Shown here in pieces: positions 16,041 to 22,621 of a stretch of DNA of 30,031 bases. A program made the position numbers and the translations under genes. This DNA comes from a virus, in the IMG/VR virus record IMGVR_UViG_3300047409_000243, positions 1 to 30,031 of that record, one strand, 5' to 3'. The notes below the pieces were generated by a model. It was not told the origin of the DNA. It ran no database searches and saw only the letters and a program-made list of their open reading frames with translations. Position 1 is the first letter of the stretch. Every line of letters begins with the position of its first letter.

Positions 16041-16088
16041 CGGATCAGACCCCGCCTGTAGGGCCCGCGCTGGACGATTGGAGCGGCA

Positions 16089-16706
16089 TCAGGCGCCCAG
16101 GGTCGCGGTGCCGGTGACCGGGGAGCCCACATTGCCCACGGTATCGGTCAGCGTCAGCGTCGCCGTCAGCGTGCCCGCCGTGAGCAGGTGCAGATCGAGC
16201 GGGGTGATGTTGAAGGTTCCCGAGGCCACCGTGCCGGTGGCCGTAACCGGGGTGCCGCCCCCGCTCGAGGCGATCGACAGCGCGTAGGCCGCCCCGACTT
16301 CGGCCCCGGTGATGTCGACCCGAGCCGTGGCCGCGGTGGTGGCGATCGAATAGGAGCCGGCGTGGAAGGCGACGGCGTAGCCGATGGGCGGGGTGGAATC
16401 GAACACGTAAGCGTCGCCATTGGCGACATCGACGACACCGCCGGCGGAGATCGCATTGACGATCAACAGCACCCGGGCGTCGATCACGGAGGAGCCAGGA
16501 ACGGGATGTGGGCCAGCCGGGACCGCGCTATCCCAGACGGTGGCGTAGATCTCATCCCCGATTTGCCCGCCGAGCGCGGCCAGGCCGTTGAAATAGCCCG
16601 CCGTGTTCATGGTGGCCTGGCTGTCGGTAGTTTCGTAATTCCAGCGGTGATTGCGGAAAATCCCGCGTTCGCGGCCCATTTTCAGGTTGTGGATGTCAAA
16701 CGCCAT
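16089..16706 (-). CDS. decoration-like paralogue with Ig-like C-terminal extension
   Basis: A 205-residue protein. Residues 1-105 repeat the blocks of the decoration-like protein encoded next to the capsid gene (LKMGRERGIFRNHRWNYETT, QIGDEIYATVW, HPVPGSSVIDARVLLIVNAI, VANGDAY). Residues 110-205 form an added beta domain with GAAYALSIASSGGGTPVTAT and AGTLTATLTLTDTVGNVGSP, the signature of bacterial Ig-like domains. Ig-like domains on phage particles often decorate capsids or tails and bind cell-surface sugars. It sits, unusually, between the two terminase genes. An extra capsid-surface or fibre-like component is inferred. Confidence 0.75.
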   Translation of the reverse strand: MAFDIHNLKMGRERGIFRNHRWNYETTDSQATMNTAGYFNGLAALGGQIGDEIYATVWDSAVPAGPHPVPGSSVIDARVLLIVNAISAGGVVDVANGDAYVFDSTPPIGYAVAFHAGSYSIATTAATARVDITGAEVGAAYALSIASSGGGTPVTATGTVASGTFNITPLDLHLLTAGTLTATLTLTDTVGNVGSPVTGTATLGA

Positions 16707-16775
16707 GGCCCGCTCTCCTCGCCCAGGCCGACCGACTCAGGGCGCAGAATCCCTGCCACAGACCGAGACGCCCGG

Positions 16776-17453
16776 CTATCGGCTCGACGCCGGCGGCGCT
16801 TCCTCCTCGACCACCACAGCCTGGCGCGGCTGCTCGTTGGCCGCCTTGGTCAACAGGAACGCCACCCGGCGCGCCGTATCGCGGGTGAGCCGCGGCGGCC
16901 CGGAGACCAGAGGATCCTCAGGCTCGGCGCTTGAGGCGCGCCCGGTGTTTTTCAGATCAACCTCGGTCTTGCGCCCCCAGCCGAACTCGGCGCCCTGAGA
17001 GGCCAGGAAGAACTCGCCGGCGCGCTGCGCGTCGGGCCCGTTCGACAGGGCCTTGACGACCATCTTGTTGCCGATCGCGGCCACGATGGCGGCCTTCCCG
17101 TGTAGCAATTCGACCGGGTAGTGCTTCTCCAGCGCCGAGCGCTCGAGGTTGATCGAGGCGGCGATCTCATCGTGCGTGAGCCCAGCCGACCGATACTGCT
17201 TGACCAGCGCCCGCATGGTGTCGGTGGGCGCGTGTTCGGGGCGGCCCGGACCCTCCGCCGGGATCAGGTCGCGGTAGTGCTTGTAGAGCGTTGAGCGGTC
17301 GATCCCGACAGCCTCGGCGATCAGTGCGTGGGTGGCGTTGGCCTTCACCATCGCGATCACCACCCGCTCGCGCTCGGGCGTGCGCACCTTGGGCGCGCCG
17401 ATGCCGCGGGGCTTCAGCTTGGGCCGATCGGGATTGCGGGCCGGACGAGGCAT
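16776..17453 (-). CDS. small terminase-like DNA-binding protein
   Basis: A 225-residue protein with two helix-turn-helix units. The first is in residues 20-55 (VVIAMVKANATHALIAEAVG, then IDRSTLYKHYRDLI). The second is in residues 75-105 (LVKQYRSAGLTHDEIAASIN, then LERSALEKHYPVEL). A helical region with FFLASQGAEFGWGRKTEVDL follows, then a disordered Pro/Glu tail. Proteins of this shape precede large terminases in many alphaproteobacterial prophages. It is therefore probably the small terminase that recognises the packaging site, although automatic tools often label such HTH proteins as resolvases or regulators. The start ATG is one base after the previous stop. Confidence 0.7.
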   Translation of the reverse strand: MPRPARNPDRPKLKPRGIGAPKVRTPERERVVIAMVKANATHALIAEAVGIDRSTLYKHYRDLIPAEGPGRPEHAPTDTMRALVKQYRSAGLTHDEIAASINLERSALEKHYPVELLHGKAAIVAAIGNKMVVKALSNGPDAQRAGEFFLASQGAEFGWGRKTEVDLKNTGRASSAEPEDPLVSGPPRLTRDTARRVAFLLTKAANEQPRQAVVVEEEAPPASSR

Positions 17454-17454
17454 G

Positions 17455-17745
17455 TCAGTCGATCGGGCCCCATTGCGAGGCGCCGAAGGTTGCGTAGTCC
17501 CGCGTCGATTGGCGGAAGGCCTCGTACAGCGAGCGTCCAGCCGGTGTACTGAACATCTTCCCGCCGCCGGCAGCGCCGCCATAGTAGTGCACATCCCCCG
17601 GCATCATGGCTTGAGAGGGCGGATTCGGTGACCAGGTGATGCGCGCGGCGTAGGCCGGCGGCAGAAAAGGGTTAAGCGCCGGCGGCACGACGGCCGCGGC
17701 CAGAGCCCCCAGCAGCGCGGCGCGACGGCTTGGATTGGTTTGCAC
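17455..17745 (-). CDS. small ORF with Tat-like N-terminus and terminase-like P-loop remnant
   Basis: A 96-residue ORF starting at GTG 17745 with GTGGAGG eight bases upstream. It overlaps the methyltransferase 3' end by 74 bases and ends one base before the small-terminase start. Residues 5-32 resemble a twin-arginine export signal (PSRRAALLGALAAAVV, then PPAYAAR with an A-Y-A cleavage pattern). Residues 35-62 (W-S-P-N..P-S-Q-A....P-G-D...YYGGAAGGGKM) align with residues 39-66 of the large terminase in the same window. The catalytic Ser/Thr after the P-loop Lys is Met, and the rest of the ATPase is missing. It may be a decayed or recruited terminase fragment; function unknown. Confidence 0.5.
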   Translation of the reverse strand: MQTNPSRRAALLGALAAAVVPPALNPFLPPAYAARITWSPNPPSQAMMPGDVHYYGGAAGGGKMFSTPAGRSLYEAFRQSTRDYATFGASQWGPID

Positions 17746-19192
17746 GTTCAGCCTCCACTTCCTCGAAAGACCGGCCCGACGCCTCGAGCGTCGCAACCCG
17801 GCCGGTGAACGCTTGCCAGCGTTTCACGATGACGTCGACATAAGCGGGGTCGAGCTCGAGACCAACGGCAGTCCGGCCCTCCATTTCCGCTGCGATCAGC
17901 GTGGTGCCCGAGCCCAGGAACGGGTCGTACACCACCCCACCAGGGGGCGAATTGTTCACGATCGGCCGGCGCATGCACTCTACCGGCTTTTGGGTGCCGT
18001 GCCCGGTGTCAGATTTCAGGTGCTCGATTTCCCAGACCGTGGACTGCTTGCGCCCGCCCTCCCATTGGGCGGTTTCCCCGGTCCGAACGGCATAGGTCGA
18101 GACCTCGTGATCAGGCTCGAACTTGATGACCTTGGGCTCGCGTCCCTCCTTCACGGCCACATAGCAGGGCTCGTGCTGCCAATGGTAAGCGCCCCGCCCA
18201 ATCACCAGGCGCGACTTCACCCAGATGATCTGGGCCCGGGGGAGCAGCTTCGATGCGATGAGCGACGTCGCCACCGCCCCGGCGTGCAGCCCGCCATGCC
18301 AGACATAGGCCACCGCGCCCGGAAACAGCGCCCAGGCCTCACGCCAATCGGCGCGGTCATCGTTCATGACCTTGCCGCGAGCCGCACCGGCGCCTGAAAC
18401 ACCCTCACGGACCCGCCCTACGGGGTCGATTACGACCCCTCCTGGCGGGTCCGTGACCATGAGCGATGGCCTTTCCCGGCCGAGCGCGGCCTTCACCGCA
18501 TCGGCCTTGGTGGAATCCCCGCAGACGACGCGGTGGCCACCCAGGAGCCAGACGTCGCCGGAGACGGTGACCGGCACTTCTGGAAGCGGCGGCGCATCGT
18601 CAGGGTCGGTGAGGCCCTCCGTGCCCGATTTCAGGAGCCGCGCGAGCTCCTCGCCATCGAAGGCGGTCAGCGCGATGTCGAACCCGGCGGCCTCGAGATC
18701 CACGAGCTCGAGCCGGAGCATGTCCTCGTCCCAGCCGGCGTCGAGTGCGGCCCGGTTGTCGGCGATGATCGCGGCCTTGCGCTGTTCAGGCGACCAGCCG
18801 TCGCACCGCATGGCCGGGATGAAGCCCGCCGGGATCACATAGCCGTTGGGAAACTTCACCGCCTCGCCGTCGGCGTGCATTTCCATCACGGCCTCGCGGC
18901 GGAGGTGGCCGAAGCAGAGGCCCTCGGTGTCGAACATCACCGCGCCCCAGAAGCCGAGGCCCCGGATCAGGGCTTTGACCTTGGCCTTTTGGTCGGCCGA
19001 GTGAGTGCGGGAATTGCGGGCGTACGGGACGAGCGCCTCGCACCGGATCAACTCGACCTGGGGCATGTCGAGATGGGCCGAGCCCACCACCACGGAGCCC
19101 TTCCCGTGCAGCTTTTCCACGTCTTTCCGACGCACTCTCCGCGTGGGAGAGGCGGTTTTTTTGCTGTTTGTTTTCTTAGGCTTAGCTCGCAT
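17672..19192 (-). CDS. ParB-like domain/DNA methyltransferase fusion, catalytic motif altered
   Basis: A 506-residue protein starting at ATG 19192, which overlaps the previous stop. A Lys-rich leader is followed by a ParB/sulfiredoxin-like domain (about residues 50-205; NSRTHSADQKAKVKALIRGL, FGHLRREAV, IIADNRAALDAGWDEDMLRL). Next is an amino-methyltransferase domain: WLLGGHRVVCGDST, the motif IV region, VMNDDRADWREAWALFPGAV and YHWQHEPCYVAVKEG. It ends with GTQKPVECMRRPI and SAM-binding motif I DPFLGSGTT. Enzymes of this type methylate adenine or cytosine amino groups of phage DNA, mostly to escape restriction. Motif IV should be DPPY but reads DPPGGVVIDPVGR, losing the catalytic Tyr and two more aromatics; see the repeat inside this gene. 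As written the enzyme is probably inactive, while SAM binding looks intact. Confidence 0.9.
   Translation of the reverse strand: MRAKPKKTNSKKTASPTRRVRRKDVEKLHGKGSVVVGSAHLDMPQVELIRCEALVPYARNSRTHSADQKAKVKALIRGLGFWGAVMFDTEGLCFGHLRREAVMEMHADGEAVKFPNGYVIPAGFIPAMRCDGWSPEQRKAAIIADNRAALDAGWDEDMLRLELVDLEAAGFDIALTAFDGEELARLLKSGTEGLTDPDDAPPLPEVPVTVSGDVWLLGGHRVVCGDSTKADAVKAALGRERPSLMVTDPPGGVVIDPVGRVREGVSGAGAARGKVMNDDRADWREAWALFPGAVAYVWHGGLHAGAVATSLIASKLLPRAQIIWVKSRLVIGRGAYHWQHEPCYVAVKEGREPKVIKFEPDHEVSTYAVRTGETAQWEGGRKQSTVWEIEHLKSDTGHGTQKPVECMRRPIVNNSPPGGVVYDPFLGSGTTLIAAEMEGRTAVGLELDPAYVDVIVKRWQAFTGRVATLEASGRSFEEVEAERANQSKPSRRAAGGSGRGRRAAGA
18405..18456. repeat. 52-bp concentric quasi-palindrome over methyltransferase motif IV (micro-inversion)
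   Basis: Perfect 13-bp inverted arms (TCACGGACCCGCC at 18405-18417, GGCGGGTCCGTGA at 18444-18456) enclose 26 bp. Inside is a second inverted pair (GGGGTCG 18422-18428, CGACCCC 18433-18439) with the same centre. In the present orientation the minus-strand gene encodes DPPGGVVIDPVGR. On the opposite strand the same bases, in the same frame relation, read DPPYGVDYDPSWR, the expected catalytic motif. Both orientations are open and in frame. Only three clusters of four bases differ (18418-18421, 18429-18432, 18440-18443). Confidence 0.93.
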
Positions 19193-19707
19193 CAGGACCC
19201 CTGCGCGCAATTGCCCTGGGAATCGACGCCGTGGGGGCACTGAGGCACGGGACGACGCCCGATGTCCTCCGGATGGTCGACCCGCTGCATCGCCGCATTG
19301 AGCATCTGGGAGCGATTGGCGGCGTCGATGCCGACGTCAGCGCCAGAGCTCATCATGCGCAGCGAAACCACGAAAACGAGCGGGATCAGCACCGCGGCCG
19401 CCCCGATCGAGCCTATGCAGAGCATGGCCCACCGGGACGCCTTGATGCGGTGGACGCAAACGTCCTCGACCTCGTGCGCCTTGGCCTCGAGCGCCCGGCC
19501 CAATTCGGCGAGGTGCGCTTCAGCCTGCGCCTCGAGCGCCGCGCGCTGTTCGCGAAGCCAGCCCTTGCGGGCGTTGGTGACCGCCTTCTCGCCAGCTTCG
19601 ATCATCGCCCGCTGCACCTCCTCGCGGGTGAAGTATTCGACGCGCGCGCCGGCCGGGCTGTCGTTGCCCGGCTCGGTGCGTGGCGACGGCAGCGCCGCGG
19701 TCGCCAT
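19192..19707 (-). CDS. coiled-coil protein with one membrane segment
   Basis: A 171-residue protein. Residues 25-85 form a charged helix (REEVQRAMIEAGEKAVTNAR, LREQRAALEAQAEAHLAEL). Residues 93-118 are a membrane helix (WAMLCIGSIGAAAVLIPLVF, VVSLRMM). The last 50 residues are polar and include PQCPHGVDSQGNC, a possible disulfide or metal pair. No signal peptide is seen. The ATG shares a base with the upstream stop (TAATG). It could anchor something at the inner membrane; no family recognised. Confidence 0.65.
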   Translation of the reverse strand: MATAALPSPRTEPGNDSPAGARVEYFTREEVQRAMIEAGEKAVTNARKGWLREQRAALEAQAEAHLAELGRALEAKAHEVEDVCVHRIKASRWAMLCIGSIGAAAVLIPLVFVVSLRMMSSGADVGIDAANRSQMLNAAMQRVDHPEDIGRRPVPQCPHGVDSQGNCAQGS

Positions 19708-20195
19708 TAGGCGAAGCCGCGGGGACGGAAACTGCCGGCGGCGCGATAATCGACACGCTTTGCGGCGTCGCCAGCGGGGCCAGTGGGGCCAGCGGCCTCG
19801 GCGTTGTACGTGACTACGGTGCGGGTGGCGTCGGCGGACCCGCCGTTCAGATCGCCCTGCTCACCAAGGGCCGGGAGAGCGCCGGCCATGTGATCAGCGC
19901 CCGAAGGGTTGGGTTGCGCATCGCGCGTGACGTCGGCCTGCGCAGCCAGCACAGCGCGCGCGCGCGCCTCTTCAACCTCGCTCGGATCCTCAAGCAGCTT
20001 GTCGACCGCGCCGTGGTTGTCCTTCACCATTTGCTCGAGCTTGGTGCGCTCGCCACTCATACGCGTTTCAGCGCGCTCGACCTCGCCAGCATGACGAACC
20101 TGCGCGGCGTCGCGTTCGGAAACGCGGTCGGCATGCGCGGTCTTTGCCTTCAGCCAGACTTCGCGCTGTTCCTGGATCTGAGCCTGTGTGTGCAT
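19707..20195 (-). CDS. coiled-coil protein, unknown function
   Basis: A 162-residue protein. ATG 20195 is preferred over an upstream in-frame start because GAGGAGCG lies just upstream. Residues 1-65 form a long charged helix rich in Gln, Glu and Arg (QAQIQEQREVWLKAKTAHAD). A Gly/Pro/Asp-rich region with a short collagen-like stretch (GPTGPAGD) follows. Its stop overlaps the start of a membrane coiled-coil gene, so the two may work as partners. No family recognised. Confidence 0.65.
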   Translation of the reverse strand: MHTQAQIQEQREVWLKAKTAHADRVSERDAAQVRHAGEVERAETRMSGERTKLEQMVKDNHGAVDKLLEDPSEVEEARARAVLAAQADVTRDAQPNPSGADHMAGALPALGEQGDLNGGSADATRTVVTYNAEAAGPTGPAGDAAKRVDYRAAGSFRPRGFA

Positions 20196-20212
20196 CGTTC
20201 GCTCCTCTGCGA

Positions 20213-20686
20213 TCACCACCATTTAAAACCAAAATTGAATCCAAGATCGGCCGCGCCGGCGATCATGATCGAGCCGCGCGCGACGCACGAAACATAAATC
20301 GAGCGCGACGCTGCGATCGGCTGCAGCAAGAGACCAGGCAAAACCGAATGCGTGAATTCGCGAGCGCCGCCGAGGTCGGTATAGTCGCCGGTGGCGATCG
20401 ACACCCGGCCCTGGAAATCTTCCGCCGCCAGATCCGCGTCGGTGATCGAAGCGTCGGAGCCTACGACACCGATGGCGGTCGAAACCGAGGCAAAATACAA
20501 ATCGAGCGCAATGCCGGCGTCGGCCTTATCGAAGCCCGCGATCGAACGAAGCTCGGCCACGCGCCCGGACTGAAACACCATGCTGGCGAGCTCGACGCCG
20601 GTGAACAGAACCTTGCCCGTTGTATAGGACGCCGGCGTCAGCGTGGGCGCGAGCGCGACGAGTTGAGCTTGGGTGCTGCGCGACAT
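20213..20686 (-). CDS. conserved phage virion-type protein, unknown function
   Basis: A 157-residue beta-rich protein with GGAG eight bases before its ATG. It has SYTTGKVLFTGVELASMVFQ, AELRSIAGFDKADAGIALDL, then YFASVSTAIGVVGSDASITD. Near the end come SRSIYVSCVARGSIM and a terminal FGFKWW. I recall this pattern (short lead, 'D-K-x-D-x-G-x-A-L-D-L-x-F', 'S-I-T-D-A', 'R-x-I-Y-V', aromatic end) from small proteins next to structural genes of marine and soil podoviruses. It looks like a compact virion component; no named family can be assigned. Confidence 0.65.
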   Translation of the reverse strand: MSRSTQAQLVALAPTLTPASYTTGKVLFTGVELASMVFQSGRVAELRSIAGFDKADAGIALDLYFASVSTAIGVVGSDASITDADLAAEDFQGRVSIATGDYTDLGGAREFTHSVLPGLLLQPIAASRSIYVSCVARGSIMIAGAADLGFNFGFKWW

Positions 20687-20702
20687 GAAATGAACTCCAG
20701 CC

Positions 20703-21068
20703 TCACCCCTGCGGAGATTCGCGCGGCGGCGCTACTTGCGGACGTTGCTCGGCGGTCGACATCGGCAGCGGCTCGCCTGGCGCCAGAATGCCGTGCGCCA
20801 CCGCCGAGCGCATTTTCGACACCGCCACATCGGTCTGCACCTTGAGCATCACCACCATGTTCCCGGAGACGAGCAGCCGCAGGCGGTCGGCCCAATCGAG
20901 GTGAATGGCGACGTTGGACTGGAGATACCCCTCAGCCAGGCCGGGCTCGGCTTCGCCGACCGCGTACTCCGGGATATAGGGCCAATGAAAACCGAACCGC
21001 CGCCAGAATGAAAACCGATCACGGAGGTACCCACCGCTCTCAAGTATTTGTTTCGGTTCCCGTTTCAT
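20703..21068 (-). CDS. conserved phage protein with 'DRLRLLVSG' motif
   Basis: A 121-residue protein starting at ATG 21068, overlapping the end of the preceding gene by 29 bases. Its core is IHLDWADRLRLLVSGNMVVM followed by LKVQTDVAVSKMRSAV. This strand-rich segment recurs in many short phage proteins of unknown role. The N-terminus contains aromatic residues (FSFWRRFGFHWPYIPEY); the C-terminus is disordered. The start codon lies within a palindrome resembling a bacterial parS site. A longer frame to 21149 has a coding-unlike Arg/Gly N-terminus and is rejected. Confidence 0.65.
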   Translation of the reverse strand: MKREPKQILESGGYLRDRFSFWRRFGFHWPYIPEYAVGEAEPGLAEGYLQSNVAIHLDWADRLRLLVSGNMVVMLKVQTDVAVSKMRSAVAHGILAPGEPLPMSTAEQRPQVAPPRESPQG

Positions 21069-21495
21069 GTGAAACACGCTCCCTCTCAAGCCGCCTTCTG
21101 GTCCGCGCCACCGCGCCGGCCACTCGCGAGCGAGAGACCTTAACGCCATAGACCTCGAGCATTTTTGCCGCCGCCTTCGAATAGGAAAGCCGCTCCTCGA
21201 TCACCAGCTGCGCGGCGAGCACGTTGTCAGGATCGACGTCGCGGGTGGATGTGCGAAACTTACCCTCAGCGTGGCGAACGCGCATGCGCGCAGCCATCTG
21301 CCGGCGAGCGCTCTTGGAGTAGCCGCGCGGGGCGATCTTGTGTGCGACGCGGATCTGATCGACGCGCTGTGTGGTCATGTCGAAGCGCTGCGCGATCTCG
21401 GCATAGGAAAGCTCGTCCTCGCGCAGCAGCGTCGCCACCAACGCATCGCGCTGATCCATCGCCCGGTTGCGGCGGCCAGGACCGAGCACCCTCAT
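21040..21495 (-). CDS. double helix-turn-helix DNA-binding protein
   Basis: A 151-residue basic protein. The first HTH, about residues 24-52, reads LREDELSYAEIAQRFDMTTQ then RVDQIRVAHKI. The second, about 98-132, reads VIEERLSYSKAAAKMLEVYG then VKVSRSRVAGAVAR. Both have the 'L-S-Y-x-x-x-A' entry helix, suggesting internal duplication. The spacer is Arg-rich. Such proteins can act as late-gene regulators in phages. The stop-start overlap with the nuclease gene (ATGA) indicates shared expression. Target and effect unknown. Confidence 0.7.
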   Translation of the reverse strand: MRVLGPGRRNRAMDQRDALVATLLREDELSYAEIAQRFDMTTQRVDQIRVAHKIAPRGYSKSARRQMAARMRVRHAEGKFRTSTRDVDPDNVLAAQLVIEERLSYSKAAAKMLEVYGVKVSRSRVAGAVARTRRRLERERVSHETGTETNT

Positions 21496-21938
21496 CCCAT
21501 CACCCGCGCGTTCAAATCGACGCCGATGGCCTCAAGGTCGCGCACGATGTCCTCGACACAGTCCCACGGCCCAAAAGCCAGCACGCCCCGCGCGCGCATC
21601 TCGTCGGCCCATTTTATCTGGTCGTCGTCCAATTGCTTGCGCGCGGTCCAGCCGGTCTTAGTTCGCATCGAACGCCGGCGGGGTCGCTTCAACTCGGCGA
21701 CACAGAGAAGTCCCCGCGCATCTGAGACCACAACGCCCCTGACGGCTATATTTAGCGGCCGCTTACGATCGAACACCAGCAGATCCGGAAAGCCTTTGCG
21801 GAGACCGGCTGCAGCAGCGCGTCCGGCCGCGCCGCGCGACCGCTCGCCTTCGTTGGGCACGTGCACGCCGAGCAGACCGTTGAGCGCGAGAAAATCGCAC
21901 GCCGTGATCTGGAACGATTGCTCGGCGTAATCACGCAT
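21492..21938 (-). CDS. VRR-NUC domain nuclease
   Basis: A 148-residue protein with the VRR-NUC (PD-(D/E)XK) pattern. It has QSFQITACDFLALNGLLGVH, VPNEGERSRGAAGRAAAAGL, then RKGFPDLLVFD (catalytic Asp in G-x-PD). VAELKRP (the E-x-K pair) follows, then a Gln-containing helix (KQLDDDQIKWADEMRARG). VRR-NUC proteins in phages are thought to cut branched DNA during replication or packaging. The start is ATG 21938, just before the previous stop. A longer ORF extends upstream but its N-terminus is Arg-rich noise from another frame. Confidence 0.87.
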   Translation of the reverse strand: MRDYAEQSFQITACDFLALNGLLGVHVPNEGERSRGAAGRAAAAGLRKGFPDLLVFDRKRPLNIAVRGVVVSDARGLLCVAELKRPRRRSMRTKTGWTARKQLDDDQIKWADEMRARGVLAFGPWDCVEDIVRDLEAIGVDLNARVMG

Positions 21939-22221
21939 CGACGGGCTTCTCTTCGAACCGTTTGCACGCCGGCGCGCGGACTCGAATGTCGGTCCCCGCC
22001 CCGCGCGTCGACACCACCAGGCCGCACTTCCAGTAGACCTTGCTCGAGTGGAACGCCGTGGTCCGCGCGTGCTTGCAGTCTTTGCAGCGTTTGCCATCCG
22101 GGCCGGAGCCGGGCGGCGCGGCATAAGCCGACTTCCTCGGTTGCCGCGGCGAGCGCATCACCCGGCGCGCCTCTTCCGGTGTGAGCTCGCGCCCGAACAG
22201 ATCGCGGACGGTGTCAGGCAT
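21931..22221 (-). CDS. zinc-ribbon-like small protein
   Basis: A 96-residue protein starting at ATG 22221, which overlaps the previous stop by eight bases. The opening MPDTVRDLFGRELTPEEARR is a motif common in small phage proteins placed near replication genes. After a Pro/Gly region come KRCKDCKHA, KVYWKCGLV and APACKRFE, giving four cysteines in a C-x2-C...C...C arrangement that could bind zinc. It precedes the VRR-NUC gene directly. No enzymatic motif is seen. Confidence 0.7.
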   Translation of the reverse strand: MPDTVRDLFGRELTPEEARRVMRSPRQPRKSAYAAPPGSGPDGKRCKDCKHARTTAFHSSKVYWKCGLVVSTRGAGTDIRVRAPACKRFEEKPVDA

Positions 22222-22621
22222 CGGGGCGCGTCTCCGGCTCACCGCGCTCCTTCGCCACAAGCGCGAGCTCAATCACGCCAAGCTTCGCGCCGGCCTCGGT
22301 CGCGCGATCGGTGGCCGCAAGCCAAGCCGGAGAGCCGTGACGGCCCGCAGCGTTCTCGCGCTGCGCCTCGAGCATGCCCTCCAACCACGCGACCGTCAGA
22401 GCAGGATCAACCTCCTGCATGTCGTCAAGCGCGGTTTTAATAAACAGCGTGCAGGCGTTGGAATAGGTGATGCGGATCCGGAGCTGATGCGCAAGCGCGA
22501 CGCCGAGGTTCTGGATCGAGGTCTCGACGAAGTCCGCGCAAGCGTCCTCGATGCCCTGAGGGGCGCTCCGAAAGCCCGCTGCCTCGGCGATCCTGCGCCG
22601 ACGTCCAATCCCAGAGTCCAT
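22214..22621 (-). CDS. helical unknown protein
   Basis: A 135-residue mostly helical protein: ACADFVETSIQNLGVALAHQ, FIKTALDDMQEVDPALTVAW, then LEGMLEAQRENAAG. The ATG at 22621 overlaps the upstream stop; a GTG one codon earlier (22624) would give a GTGATG start, equally possible. It has no membrane segment or metal motif and sits between the replication-initiator-like and zinc-ribbon genes. No family recognised. Confidence 0.6.
   Translation of the reverse strand: MDSGIGRRRRIAEAAGFRSAPQGIEDACADFVETSIQNLGVALAHQLRIRITYSNACTLFIKTALDDMQEVDPALTVAWLEGMLEAQRENAAGRHGSPAWLAATDRATEAGAKLGVIELALVAKERGEPETRPDA

Noticed and set aside
18405-18456. Reading the 52-bp palindrome as a transcription terminator
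   Set aside because: It lies in the middle of a coding region with no T-run on either side, and the motif-restoring property explains it better.
18366-18842. Plus-strand ORF over the methyltransferase, which might have been thought to encode the DPPYGVDYDPSWR motif itself
   Set aside because: Its own frame reads Ser/Thr/Pro-rich sequence, not the motif. The motif appears only if the 52-bp element is inverted into the minus-strand gene.
17672-19192. Calling this gene a chromosome/plasmid partition ParB
   Set aside because: The ParB-like part is only the N-terminal domain; the C-terminal half is a methyltransferase and no ParA is nearby.
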